A DNA stretch of 59,909 bases from CAZECR01 sp964510495 (GTDB lineage Bacteria > Patescibacteriota > Patescibacteriia > Magasanikbacterales > GWA2-37-8), in the NCBI GenBank assembly GCA_964510495.1, contig CAZECR010000005.1, forward strand, positions 1 to 59,909. The letters are read 5' to 3'. The notes below the pieces were generated by a model. It was not told the DNA's origin. It did no database searches and was given only the letters and a program-made list of their open reading frames with translations. Made by a program: the position numbers and the translations under genes. Position 1 is the first letter of the stretch. Every line of letters starts with the position of its first letter. Positions 16,994-25,740 of the stretch are shown in pieces.

Positions 16994-19264
16994 ATGAGCT
17001 TCTTGCTCACCGCGGAGAATGTTGACCAAGCACCCCTGACCCACCGCCGTTCACAAGAACTGGTGGTGGCTATTTCGAGCCTTGCCCTCGGCGGCGCTGA
17101 AAATATCGTCCTTGATTGGGCGATGCGTGTCAGTGCCACATGGAAGGTCCACCTGATTGTTCTGAGAGACCGCGAAGAAGAATGGCCGGTTCCGCCTGGA
17201 ATAAAGATCACCCGATTCCACGGCGTCGACACCCTGAGTAAGCTCCGAGCGATCGGCAAAGTCATTGCTGAGAGCTCCAACCCCGTATGCGTCTGCCATC
17301 TTTTGAACAAGAAGGAACGAGACGCGCTTATGGACCAAGGCGTCGAAATCGTGCCGGTCTTGCACAACGCCAGTGCGGGGTGGCCCGAAGACGTCTCTTG
17401 CCTCGAAGGAGCTCGCCAGGTCATCGCCGTATCAAGTGCCTGTGCAAACGAACTGCGCGCGAAGGGCTGGAAAGGTCACATCACGACCATCCGGCACATC
17501 CCGCGCGAACGCACCCTCCCCGCCGAAAACCGTCAGCGCTTCCGCGCTGCCTGGAGAATACCTGAGAGCGCAGCCGTCATCGGCATGATCGGAGCTGTAA
17601 AAAACCAAAAGAACTACGTTCGGGCGATCCAGATCCTGAGCATACTCCTCAAGAAGCGAGACGCCTATCTCGTCATTGTGGGCGGTCCGGTGGCCAACAA
17701 AGGGCGCGAGCCCTGGATGGCCACGATCGCAGAGATCGAACGCCTCGGCGTACGTCACCGCGTCGCCATGCCCGGATTCGTTCCGGACGCAATCCGCTGC
17801 CTGCCGGCATTTGACGCTATGCTCAACACCAGCCACTACGAAGGTCTCAGCATCGCCACCCTCGAAGTCCTCCAACAAGGTCTGCCCGTAGTCGCAAGCA
17901 AAGTCGGTGGGCAGGGCGAGATCGCGAGCGAAGGATTAACCCTCCTCTCGCTCGACGACAGCGACGAGTCGTGGGCAAACGCCCTCGACGCCAGCCTCAA
18001 CCGCCAACATGCAACACCGAGCTGGTCTCGTTTCCCCTCACACCGCCTCTGGACACTCGCCTCGCTCGCTCGCGACGTGCGGCCAACGGAAAAGACTCTG
18101 TTCGTGACTGCGAACCTTAACTCCGGCGGTGCCCAGCGATCGCTCGTCAACCTTACCAAAAGCCTGGCCGGAACCCTCCCCTTCCAGATCTTCACCCTCA
18201 GCAAATCTACCTCAACCTACTTCTACCGCGATCTCACCACACAGGGCATCGGCGTCTATCGGACCAACGAAATATGGAATCCCTTCAATCACGCCGAAGC
18301 CATTGTCGATGAAGTCGCAAGTCAGAACATCGGCACGGTCTGCTTTTGGAACGTCGACGCCCGGGTCAAACTACTCGTCGTCAAAGCGCTCGCTTTCACC
18401 AAAGTACGCTTTATCGACGTTAGCCCCGGCGACTACTCGTTCGAAGAAATGACCCAAATCAGGGAATTCGAAAACCTGATCTGTTACAGCCAGGACGACT
18501 ACTACCGGCGACTCAACGAGCTGGTCCTGAAATTCGACGGCCCTCGTCCGGTACTCTGCCGACAGAAAACTACTGTCATCCGAAACGGCGTCGAATACCC
18601 ACGTAAAACCAAGACAGACTACCGTATCAAAACTGTCCCTCAAGTCGTTGTGAGCGGCCGCATCGCCCCTACCAAATTCACCCTCGAGATTCTGGCGGCC
18701 ATGAAAATCGTCAGACAGGCGCTGCCCACTGCGGAGGTGCACTTCTTCGGAGGAGCTGAAAACTTCCACGAAGGGTACGCTGCCGAGGTCATGAAAGACT
18801 CAAAGAACGACCTCAACACAAGCGTCTTCTTTCACGGCACCAACTTCGAAGCGGTCAACCGCCTCGCCGAGTTCGATGCCTACGTCGTGCTCGGGAAAAA
18901 CCAGGGCTGCCCCAATGCCCTGCTCGAAGCACTGGCTGTCGGACTCCCCTCTGTTGGAAATGACGACGGTGGCACACGCGAGCAAATCATCGACGGAAAG
19001 ACCGGCCTCCTCATCGCTGGCACGGATCCTGTCGAACTCGCTGACGCGATCCTTCGCCTCCTGACTGACCGTAACATGGCACGCCAGATCGGTCAGACTG
19101 GACGTGCTCATGTACTCGGGACCTTCTCCATGCGCCAGATGACGCGTCACTACCTGCGCCTCTTCATGAAACCAACGATCCAGTCCGAGCCAAAAGCTCA
19201 TAACTACTCGCAGTTCACGACCAGCGCTGCACAGCTAACCAAAACCGAAGACAAAGGAGCTTGA
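16994..19264 (+). CDS. Tandem two-domain GT4-type glycosyltransferase
   Basis: 756 residues holding two complete GT-B glycosyltransferases in one chain. Domain 1 (about 20-370) opens with AISSLALGGAENIVLDWA and has the nucleotide-sugar site HYEGLSIATLEVLQQGLPVVAS. Domain 2 (about 375-730) opens with LFVTANLNSGGAQRSLVNLT and has NQGCPNALLEALAVGLPSVG and GGTREQIIDGKTGLLI. Both carry a usable E-x7-E type motif, so it may add two sugars in succession to a surface glycan or lipid carrier. No membrane segment. Clearly GC-rich, with an SD, and followed 2 bases later by the TPM gene. Likely acquired by transfer. Confidence 0.85.
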   Translation: MSFLLTAENVDQAPLTHRRSQELVVAISSLALGGAENIVLDWAMRVSATWKVHLIVLRDREEEWPVPPGIKITRFHGVDTLSKLRAIGKVIAESSNPVCVCHLLNKKERDALMDQGVEIVPVLHNASAGWPEDVSCLEGARQVIAVSSACANELRAKGWKGHITTIRHIPRERTLPAENRQRFRAAWRIPESAAVIGMIGAVKNQKNYVRAIQILSILLKKRDAYLVIVGGPVANKGREPWMATIAEIERLGVRHRVAMPGFVPDAIRCLPAFDAMLNTSHYEGLSIATLEVLQQGLPVVASKVGGQGEIASEGLTLLSLDDSDESWANALDASLNRQHATPSWSRFPSHRLWTLASLARDVRPTEKTLFVTANLNSGGAQRSLVNLTKSLAGTLPFQIFTLSKSTSTYFYRDLTTQGIGVYRTNEIWNPFNHAEAIVDEVASQNIGTVCFWNVDARVKLLVVKALAFTKVRFIDVSPGDYSFEEMTQIREFENLICYSQDDYYRRLNELVLKFDGPRPVLCRQKTTVIRNGVEYPRKTKTDYRIKTVPQVVVSGRIAPTKFTLEILAAMKIVRQALPTAEVHFFGGAENFHEGYAAEVMKDSKNDLNTSVFFHGTNFEAVNRLAEFDAYVVLGKNQGCPNALLEALAVGLPSVGNDDGGTREQIIDGKTGLLIAGTDPVELADAILRLLTDRNMARQIGQTGRAHVLGTFSMRQMTRHYLRLFMKPTIQSEPKAHNYSQFTTSAAQLTKTEDKGA

Positions 19265-19266
19265 CC

Positions 19267-20559
19267 ATGAACCTTCGTTTGCTTCCCTTATGCGCCCTCC
19301 TGCTGATGGCAGGACCGGCCAACGCCTTCGAAGCTCTCCCAGCTGACCCTCACTCCTACGTCGCAGACTTCGCCAACATCTTCAGCGATGCCGAAGAGAG
19401 CGAGCTCCTCGCGAGCCTCGGCAACTACGAACGGAGTGCCCGGGTCCAGGTCCGCGTCATCACGACGCAGAGCACGAACGGCCTCAGCACCATGGAGTAC
19501 GGAACGCGCATCGGCAGCGACTGGAAGGTCGCGAACAAGGAGACCGGCTACGGTGCCCTCCTCATCCTCTACCTGCCGCCCAGCGGCCGAAAGATCGACA
19601 CCTACCTCACCACAACAGGCAACCTCACCTGGTTCATGACCGACAACATGGCGCGGCGCCTTCTCGACGAACGCTTCGAGCCGAAGCTGCCGAACCTCTA
19701 CGCTGCGACCGTCGATCTGCTCCAAGGCTTCACCCGGGTGATTGATCCGGGTGTCACTGCCGAGCGCGACACCGAGCGCCAACACTTCCTCGCCAAGGAG
19801 CGCCTCGACAGCCTGACTTCCTTTGACAACACGCTGTGGCTCTTGCTCCTGATCCCCGTCGGCATCATCAGCGCGGTACTTCTTCTGAGAAGAGCCCGGC
19901 GCCAGCGAAAGGCCCAGTTCGAGACCACCTATCCTGACCCTCCGATCGCACCGCCCATCCAGGACTCTTCGAAGCAGCGCCGCTACACCGTGCCCGGGCT
20001 GCCGCTCGTCGGCAACTACCCTTCTTTGCCCCCGATTCCGCCGATCCAGCCGGCCGCGCCGCGCCAACCCTCCCCTCCGGCTCTGCCCAAGCAGCAGCCC
20101 GCGAAGCCGCGCACCGCAGCAACGCCCCGCAGCTCGAGCCCACGCCGCACGAGCAGCGGTGGTCCAGTCTTCCACGATCACCACCGTCACGATGGCCGCT
20201 ACACCGATGACCTGGTCGATCCGCTGCTGGCCCTCGCGGTCGCGGAAGAGCTGCAACAGCCCGTCAACGGCCAACCCCTCCTCGTGCCCGAGCAGGCCCC
20301 AGAGGGTGTCGCTGACTACGGCGGCTCTGGCGCAGAGGCGAGCTATGATCTCGGACGGCCCACCCGGCCCGACGACCTCATGCCGCTCATCGTGAACCCC
20401 TTCCCCGATACTCCGGCAATCTCCGCAGCGCCGGCCGAAGTCGAGTTCCAGCGCGATCCTGAGCCGACGTCCCAGCTCCAGGAGCCCTCGTCGTACACAG
20501 ACGATTCGCCCACCACAGCCTCGATCTCTGACAACGATCAGGGCGGTACCAGCTACTAG
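19267..20559 (+). CDS. TPM-domain membrane protein with long Pro-rich tail
   Basis: 430 residues. A signal peptide (residues 1-20, ending GPANA) precedes a TPM domain (about 25-165: YVADFANIFSDAEESELLASL, VRVITTQSTNG, GYGALLILYLPPSGRKIDTYL). TPM proteins occur in photosystem II repair and as phosphatase-like or unknown bacterial envelope proteins. A membrane segment (about 190-210) is followed by a roughly 215-residue low-complexity cytoplasmic tail rich in Pro, Ser and Ala, with a HDHHRHD cluster. I chose the ATG at 19267, 8 bases after AAAGGAG. One sampled stretch, 19981-20040, has 41 G/C in 60 bases. In operon with the glycosyltransferase. Confidence 0.8.
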   Translation: MNLRLLPLCALLLMAGPANAFEALPADPHSYVADFANIFSDAEESELLASLGNYERSARVQVRVITTQSTNGLSTMEYGTRIGSDWKVANKETGYGALLILYLPPSGRKIDTYLTTTGNLTWFMTDNMARRLLDERFEPKLPNLYAATVDLLQGFTRVIDPGVTAERDTERQHFLAKERLDSLTSFDNTLWLLLLIPVGIISAVLLLRRARRQRKAQFETTYPDPPIAPPIQDSSKQRRYTVPGLPLVGNYPSLPPIPPIQPAAPRQPSPPALPKQQPAKPRTAATPRSSSPRRTSSGGPVFHDHHRHDGRYTDDLVDPLLALAVAEELQQPVNGQPLLVPEQAPEGVADYGGSGAEASYDLGRPTRPDDLMPLIVNPFPDTPAISAAPAEVEFQRDPEPTSQLQEPSSYTDDSPTTASISDNDQGGTSY

Positions 20560-20589
20560 CTCTTTCCTTCCTGTGGCCGACTGGCCATT

Positions 20590-20617
20590 AGCTCACCTCG
20601 TTCATTCGAGGTGAGCT
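20590..20617 (+). terminator. Terminator of the glycosyltransferase/TPM unit
   Basis: 11-bp perfect stem (AGCTCACCTCG / CGAGGTGAGCT), loop of 6, then TCTTCTTTTT. Confidence 0.85.
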
Positions 20618-20667
20618 TCTTCTTTTTAAAAAATTAGTTAAAAATTATAAAAAGTATTTACATAAGA

Positions 20668-20696
20668 TTGACAAAAGTAACTTTTTGAGATATCTT
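20668..20696 (+). promoter_or_regulatory. Promoter of the 20809 gene
   Basis: TTGACA, exactly 17 bases, TATCTT. Leader of about 105 bases follows. Confidence 0.65.
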
Positions 20697-20726
20697 GACG
20701 TACACTTTTACGCTTTGCGAGATTTT

Positions 20727-20762
20727 CACGCTCTGCCTACACAACTGTGCTGGTAGAGCGTG
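20727..20762 (+). promoter_or_regulatory. Leader stem-loop of the 20809 gene
   Basis: CACGCTCT pairs with AGAGCGTG around a 20-base loop; it lies between the promoter and the SD (AGGAGGA). Confidence 0.5.
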
Positions 20763-20808
20763 GGAACCTGCGCAGAAGCAGCGTTTGCCCCCACAGGAGG
20801 AAGTGATA

Positions 20809-21129
20809 ATGCAAAAGTTCATTTGTGGAGTCCTCGCGCTCGGAGCCCTGCTCACCTACAGCACCACCGCCTCGGCCGACGACAAGCCGAAGGGCCTGCT
20901 TGGCACGGTGGTCCAGGTGCCCAGGATGCCCCGCCAGGAGATGCGGATCGTGGTCACCGGCACGAGCGACACCGGGGTTATCGGTGGCCCGGACCTTGCC
21001 CGGACCCCCAGCGGTGGCAGGAAAGAGGTCCATGCGAACGGGCTGACGAACGGCGGGTTCACGGTCACTGTCCCCCCGGGCGGCACGGCCAAGATCGAGA
21101 GCAAGAGCTTCACCAAGACCGTGCCGTAA
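20809..21129 (+). CDS. Small secreted protein of unknown function
   Basis: 106 residues starting 8 bases after a strong AGGAGGA. A signal peptide spans residues 1-23 (LALGALLTYSTTASA, cleavage before DDKPKG). The mature part has about 83 residues, is Gly/Thr/Val-rich with no Cys, and ends GGTAKIESKSFTKTVP, which suggests a short beta-rich domain. I do not recognise a family. It is strongly GC-rich and stands alone with its own promoter and terminators. Confidence 0.65.
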   Translation: MQKFICGVLALGALLTYSTTASADDKPKGLLGTVVQVPRMPRQEMRIVVTGTSDTGVIGGPDLARTPSGGRKEVHANGLTNGGFTVTVPPGGTAKIESKSFTKTVP

Positions 21130-21231
21130 CAGCACGTGTCACCATACCGCCGCGCTTTAGCGCAGCGAAGGGGCGGCTTACCACCGCCCGCCGATTTTCT
21201 CTGTTTACATACTTATGCAGGTAGAGAAAAT

Positions 21232-21267
21232 AAAAAATAATGCCTATACATTGAGGCATTATTTTTT
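21232..21267 (+). terminator. Bidirectional terminator between 20809 gene and XRE gene
   Basis: 14-bp stem (AAAAAATAATGCCT / AGGCATTATTTTTT) with an 8-base loop. A further inverted repeat ATTTTCTCT/AGAGAAAAT lies just upstream (21194-21231). Confidence 0.75.
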
Positions 21268-21295
21268 TATGTAACTATCTGTTGTACTACTTTTA

Positions 21296-21499
21296 TTATT
21301 TCTTATATTCCAAAATATCTCCCGGCTGACACTCCAAAGCTTTACAAATTGCCTCTAGAGTTGAAAAACGAATAGCTCGTGCTTTTCCATTTTTTAGAAT
21401 AGAGAGATTGGCCATAGTTATACCAACTTTCTCTGTAAGTTCTGTAACACTCATTTTTCTTTTTGCAAGCATCACATCAATAGTAGTTATAATAGCCAT
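21296..21499 (-). CDS. Small XRE/Cro-type HTH regulator
   Basis: 67 residues, a stand-alone helix-turn-helix. MSVTELTEKVGITMANLSILKNGKARAI is the helix-turn-helix region and FSTLEAICKALECQPGDILEYKK is the usual end of YozG-like regulators. It probably controls its own operon, where it follows the DUF2975 membrane protein by 10 bases; this pair is common in bacteria. ATG in CTATG context. Confidence 0.88.
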   Translation of the reverse strand: MAIITTIDVMLAKRKMSVTELTEKVGITMANLSILKNGKARAIRFSTLEAICKALECQPGDILEYKK

Positions 21500-21509
21500 A
21501 GTATCTATT

Positions 21510-21974
21510 TTAAACTGTTAACTCATTTTCTGATTGAATGGTTATTGCATTTTGCAACAAGCTTTGAAGTACCGCTGCGAAAACCGCAATTACTAGCGCA
21601 GCACCAATGATAACAAGTCCGATCGCGACGACACCCGGAGCATCATCTTTATCTGCCACATAAACAATATACGGCATACCGGCTGTAAATAACCCACTAA
21701 TAGTACAAGCACAATATTTTATATTCTTTAAAGCCTTAACCGAAAGTTCTGAAAAGGCTTCGTTCTTATCAATAAATCCTAAAAGTTTGAAGGCTTGAAA
21801 CAGTGCAAAGAAAAAGGGTAGCGCGGGAACATACAAACCTAATAAGATCGGGTCATACCCGCCCCAATCTATTGAATCAATAATGCTCGGTAACCCAAAA
21901 ACACATATCGCTAGCACCCCAGCTCCAAGGAGGAGTACAACCGCCTTTAAAAACAGAGTTGAACCTTTTTTCAT
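21510..21974 (-). CDS. DUF2975-family integral membrane protein
   Basis: 154 residues with four hydrophobic segments (about 8-32, 42-65, 90-112, 118-142) and the family stretch FIDKNEAFSELSVKALKNIKYCA. Function unknown. First gene of a two-gene operon with the XRE regulator, which may sense a state of this protein (inference from the recurrent pairing). Confidence 0.8.
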   Translation of the reverse strand: MKKGSTLFLKAVVLLLGAGVLAICVFGLPSIIDSIDWGGYDPILLGLYVPALPFFFALFQAFKLLGFIDKNEAFSELSVKALKNIKYCACTISGLFTAGMPYIVYVADKDDAPGVVAIGLVIIGAALVIAVFAAVLQSLLQNAITIQSENELTV

Positions 21975-22208
21975 ATATCAACTTATTTAATAGTAATATA
22001 CATAGCATGCCTTAATATTTATCGTTTGTCAATATATTATTATTGTTATATAACTTTGCATAGTAAGACCTCCCCTAAAAATCACCTCTTCCGCTTAAAA
22101 ATTACCTACCTGACAATTACTCATGAGGGTTGACAAAAACTTTACATATAGCCAACTTTATCTATAGGATAGATCAAAGGTCGCTTTTTACTCTTAACAA
22201 ACCAGCCT

Positions 22209-23876
22209 ATGAAAAAATATTTTGGATTTACGGTCTTTGCTGTAGCACTTATCTGCGGAGCCTTTGGAATACAAACAAATGCCAGAGCAGCGACTCGCCC
22301 AACACTCGCGCTCACATTTTTAAGCGGAGACTTCGTTGAAGCAAAAGTAATTGCCGATCCCAACAGCCCGGTTCAGATTTCCTTTTTTAAATCGGGAAGT
22401 GTTTCGCCGACAATTATTTCCAATCTTGGCTCAACTGATGCTAGTGGAAATTTCGTGACTACCATCAGTAGCGGACTCTATGGCATACCTCGAGGCGCCA
22501 GTGCAGCAGCGATTACAAGCGATATGCAGTCCCCTGTGGTACTCTGGCCAGACTATGGCAACAGTGGACTTACCCTATCACCTACTCGTTTACAATTGGT
22601 GCCAGGCCAAAGCTTTATTGTTACCGCATCAGGCCCAATCAGTATTAACGGTACTCTCAATAATTCCGTAGTTACTGCCACCGCTACTCAAAATCAACTA
22701 TTGGTATACGGCGTTGCAATCGGAACAACACAACTGACTATCTGCCAAAACACAGTTGGCTGCGTCAATTTGCCGGTTACCGTAGAACAAGGAGCTGCTG
22801 GTACCGCAAGCAGCACCATTTCGCTGAGTCAAAACACGCTCACACTGCGTAATGGAGAAAATACTCAGATAACCATCTTCGGAGGAACAGGTGGCTATGT
22901 ACTCTCTACACCTACTACGAGTAATACTTCATTATTCACCAGCACAATTAACGGCAACATTCTTAATCTAGAAGGAAAAGCTGACGCAGGTCTCAGCACG
23001 CTGACGATTTGTTCGGCAACTGACGCAACTAATTGCGCCACACTTGGAATTACTAATGCCGCAGCAGCTTCTGCGTCACTTTCACTCAGTGAAAACAATC
23101 TAACCCTTGGAACTGGTCAGTCTAAAACTATTACCGTTTCAGGTGGGATCGGCGGATACACTGTTACGACCAATTCAAACCCAGGATCAGCGGGTACAAG
23201 CTTCAACGGCTCGACACTTACATTACAAGGCAATCAGGTCGGCGCAGCAAATATAGTTATCTGCACCCAAACCACGCCAACGATCTGCACAACCCTGTAC
23301 ACCACCACAGCACCAACCACCCCTTCTTCTCTAACACCTGATTCCGGACTTGTACTCACTATTCCACTCTACCAAGGACAAAAATTTCCTTTTTCGATTC
23401 TGGGTGGAACAGTTGAAAACTTCACCGTAACGGGGAACACGAATCCAAGCATTGCCTCAGCCACAGTTACTGGCAGCACGCTGACAGTTACCGGCGTAAC
23501 TCCAGGACACACCGACATTAGTTTCTGCCAAAGCGCGGCTGCGTCCTGCGGAACCATCTCAGTTACCGTTCGCTCAAACGCCCCAAGCGTCTACACTTTT
23601 CCTTTTGTGCCCAATGTAACAGCACAAACAGGAACGGATCGGGTAACCCTCGCTTGGAACCAAAATCAAACAACGTTTGATTACGATGGATATATCGTCT
23701 ATCGTTCAAAAGAAGCTGGAGTACGCGGAACAGAAATTGCCCGTCTTGGTAAAGGACAGCTCTCGTACACCGACAACGGAACGACAAATGCTACCACCTA
23801 TTACTACTCAGTCGTGTACTACTGGGGTGGAGCAATCTCAAATGCTGATAGACCAGTAGCAGCTACAGCGCAATAA
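22209..23876 (+). CDS. Secreted Ig-like repeat protein with FN3-like C-terminal module
   Basis: 555 residues. Signal peptide 1-28 (ends NARAA). An N-terminal domain (about 29-105) is followed by about four Ig/BACON-like repeats of roughly 85 residues, each starting like LSLSxNxLTL and holding one Cys pair (for example TICSATDATNC, VICTQTTPTIC, SFCQSAAASC). The last ~90 residues are an FN3-like module: FDYDGYIVYRSKEAGVRGTEI ... TYYYSVVYYWGGAISNADRP. It is probably a cell-surface adhesin or sheath. The protein at 31854-33500 is a paralog with the same order. Start is CTATG without SD. Confidence 0.8.
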   Translation: MKKYFGFTVFAVALICGAFGIQTNARAATRPTLALTFLSGDFVEAKVIADPNSPVQISFFKSGSVSPTIISNLGSTDASGNFVTTISSGLYGIPRGASAAAITSDMQSPVVLWPDYGNSGLTLSPTRLQLVPGQSFIVTASGPISINGTLNNSVVTATATQNQLLVYGVAIGTTQLTICQNTVGCVNLPVTVEQGAAGTASSTISLSQNTLTLRNGENTQITIFGGTGGYVLSTPTTSNTSLFTSTINGNILNLEGKADAGLSTLTICSATDATNCATLGITNAAAASASLSLSENNLTLGTGQSKTITVSGGIGGYTVTTNSNPGSAGTSFNGSTLTLQGNQVGAANIVICTQTTPTICTTLYTTTAPTTPSSLTPDSGLVLTIPLYQGQKFPFSILGGTVENFTVTGNTNPSIASATVTGSTLTVTGVTPGHTDISFCQSAAASCGTISVTVRSNAPSVYTFPFVPNVTAQTGTDRVTLAWNQNQTTFDYDGYIVYRSKEAGVRGTEIARLGKGQLSYTDNGTTNATTYYYSVVYYWGGAISNADRPVAATAQ

Positions 23877-23897
23877 AAAAATAAAACTGCCGCACTT

Positions 23898-23924
23898 AAA
23901 AACCTCCAGCTCCTGGAGGTTTTT
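23898..23924 (+). terminator. Terminator after the surface protein at 22209
   Basis: 12-bp stem AAAAACCTCCAG / CTGGAGGTTTTT, 3-base loop, T-rich end. Confidence 0.85.
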
Positions 23925-24002
23925 ATTTTATTCGCACAAAACCTTGTAAGGGTTCTTGTTCTACAGTATAGTCACTCGTAACCCTATAATAGCCTATACT
24001 GT

Positions 24003-25184
24003 ATGGCAGATCATTTGAACCGCCGATTTTACTCGGATATTACTGCTTCTACCCTATCACTCAAGGATTTACTTCTTGAGATTGATTCATTCCAGATACT
24101 ACCCGATAACTGGGATATTATTGTTACCGATATTGTCAATTCAACCGCCGCGTTTAACATGGGCAAATACCAAGAAATTAATCTTATTGCCGCCAGCTCG
24201 ATTATTGCCGCCTTAAATGTGGGTAAGAAATATAACCTAGACTTACCTTTTATTTTTGGCGGCGACGGTGTAACGCTCTGTGCCCCAGCCTATTTAACCC
24301 CCGAAATCTATCGTCATATTTTAGGTCTTAAAGCCAAGACACTAAAGCATTTTAAACTTGACCTGCGTGTTGGTTTTGTTCCGGCAATGAATGTGTATGC
24401 TGAAGGAAGGGAACTCAGAATAAACAAGATAAAGGTAACTGATCATTATCATCAAGCAGTATTTTTGGGTGACGGCCTTCTGCGTGCCGAAACTATTGTT
24501 AAAAAAACTCCGGCTACGGGAGTGCCCACTAAAAAAACCGAACCGAACCTCGAAGGTTTGGAATGTCGCTGGCAGGAAATCCCCTCGCCGCACGACAAGC
24601 CTCAAATCATGTCGCTTATCATTGTGCCCCGAGATCATGTCCGCGCCGGAGCGATACTATCCTGTGTACTCACACTGATTGATAACTACTGTGGCGACTT
24701 TGCTAGTCGCCATCCCCTTTCGCATGAAGGTCTAGAATTAAGCGCTAGTGCTAAAAAAATTCACCGCGAAACTATCTTAAAAAATAAGTATTTTACAGGG
24801 TTACGTACTGCCAAAAAGATACTTGAGGCATGGGTCGGCAAACAACTCCTCAAATATCGCTGGAGTATTCGTTCACTTGATGGGAAAAATTATAAGGACT
24901 CTCTTATTTTAGCCTCTGACACGCTTAAGGTTGATGGATCGCTCAAAACAATTATTAGTGGAACAAAAACTCAATTCGAACAACTGCTCCTGGCACTCAG
25001 GATACTTGAAAGCGAAGGAAAAATATTTTTCGGTCATTACATTACTTCGCATAGTTTTTTGACGTGTTTTGTAGCCGACCGTCATACACGCCACATCCAC
25101 TTCTTAGATGCTAAGAACGGCGGTTATACACTCGCTTCAATAGAATTAAAAGCAAAATTAGCTCACGAGCATTCCTCAGTATAA
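24003..25184 (+). CDS. DUF3095-family protein (cyclase-like N-terminus)
   Basis: 393 residues. NWDIIVTDIVNSTAAFNMGKYQEINLIAASSIIAAL and LPFIFGGDGVTL resemble nucleotidyl-cyclase-like folds, and this architecture matches DUF3095. No function is established. No signal peptide. The C-terminal third (LLLALRILESEGKIFFGHYITSHSFLTCFV) looks like a ligand-binding domain. The next gene, 25 bases downstream, is the broken acetyltransferase. Confidence 0.75.
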   Translation: MADHLNRRFYSDITASTLSLKDLLLEIDSFQILPDNWDIIVTDIVNSTAAFNMGKYQEINLIAASSIIAALNVGKKYNLDLPFIFGGDGVTLCAPAYLTPEIYRHILGLKAKTLKHFKLDLRVGFVPAMNVYAEGRELRINKIKVTDHYHQAVFLGDGLLRAETIVKKTPATGVPTKKTEPNLEGLECRWQEIPSPHDKPQIMSLIIVPRDHVRAGAILSCVLTLIDNYCGDFASRHPLSHEGLELSASAKKIHRETILKNKYFTGLRTAKKILEAWVGKQLLKYRWSIRSLDGKNYKDSLILASDTLKVDGSLKTIISGTKTQFEQLLLALRILESEGKIFFGHYITSHSFLTCFVADRHTRHIHFLDAKNGGYTLASIELKAKLAHEHSSV

Positions 25185-25208
25185 TAAAATAATTACCTGT
25201 CATATAGT

Positions 25209-25664
25209 ATGGAATATCGACTGCAACACCTTACTTCAAAAGACGTACCCCTGCTCAAAGAACTACTGGGGGTTTTCGGCCAGGCCTTTAATTAACGCGC
25301 GACCTACCAAGATACCGTTCCTAGTGACACATATCTAGAAAAATTACTTGCTAAAAAAGACTTTATTACTTTGGTAGCCCTGGATACAACAGGGGTAGTG
25401 GCAGGCTTAACGGCCTATGTACTGGAAAAATTTGAACAAGACCGCCGTGAGATCTATATCTACGATCTGGCTGTTTTAGAAAACCATCGTCGCAAAGGCT
25501 TAGCCACCAAACTCATCAGTGAACTCAAAAATATTGCTAAAAAAAGAGATGCCTATGTGATCTATGTTCAAGCCGATCATGGCGATACCCCGGCAATACG
25601 ACTGTACGAATCACTTGGAACGAAGGAGGAGGTCTATCATTTTGATATCCTTACCAAAGAATAA
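25209..25664 (+). pseudogene. AAC(3)-I-like GNAT acetyltransferase interrupted by an in-frame stop
   Basis: The reading frame from ATG 25209 encodes a 151-residue GNAT protein like the aminoglycoside 3-N-acetyltransferase I family: VFGQAFN, then YLEKLLAKKDFITLVALD, KFEQDRREIYIYDLAVLENHRRKGLATKLI (acetyl-CoA loop), YVIYVQADHGDTPAIRLYESLG and the HFDI end. Codon 29 (25293-25295) is TAA, where a sense codon such as GAA is expected; the frame is otherwise intact with no frameshift. The remaining 3' part has no good start codon. So either a recent nonsense mutation, an assembly error, or readthrough. Role if active would be acetyl transfer to an aminoglycoside-like amine. Confidence 0.75.
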
Positions 25665-25679
25665 ACTTGTCTTAGGCGA

Positions 25680-25717
25680 CAACTAAAAGTATCCCCCGAA
25701 AGGGATACTTTTAGTTG
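25680..25717 (+). terminator. Bidirectional terminator
   Basis: Perfect 16-bp stem CAACTAAAAGTATCCC / GGGATACTTTTAGTTG, 6-base loop. Lies between convergent genes. Confidence 0.75.
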
Positions 25718-25740
25718 AGCGCCGCGCTCTACCTACACAA

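Noticed and set aside
17432..18769. Several 120-150 residue open frames opposite the glycosyltransferase
   Set aside because: GC-rich antisense shadows of a gene with two clear GT4 domains.
19288..20274. 328-residue open frame on the minus strand
   Set aside because: Antisense of the TPM gene, whose signal peptide, domain and SD are clear; the long open frame is a result of high GC.
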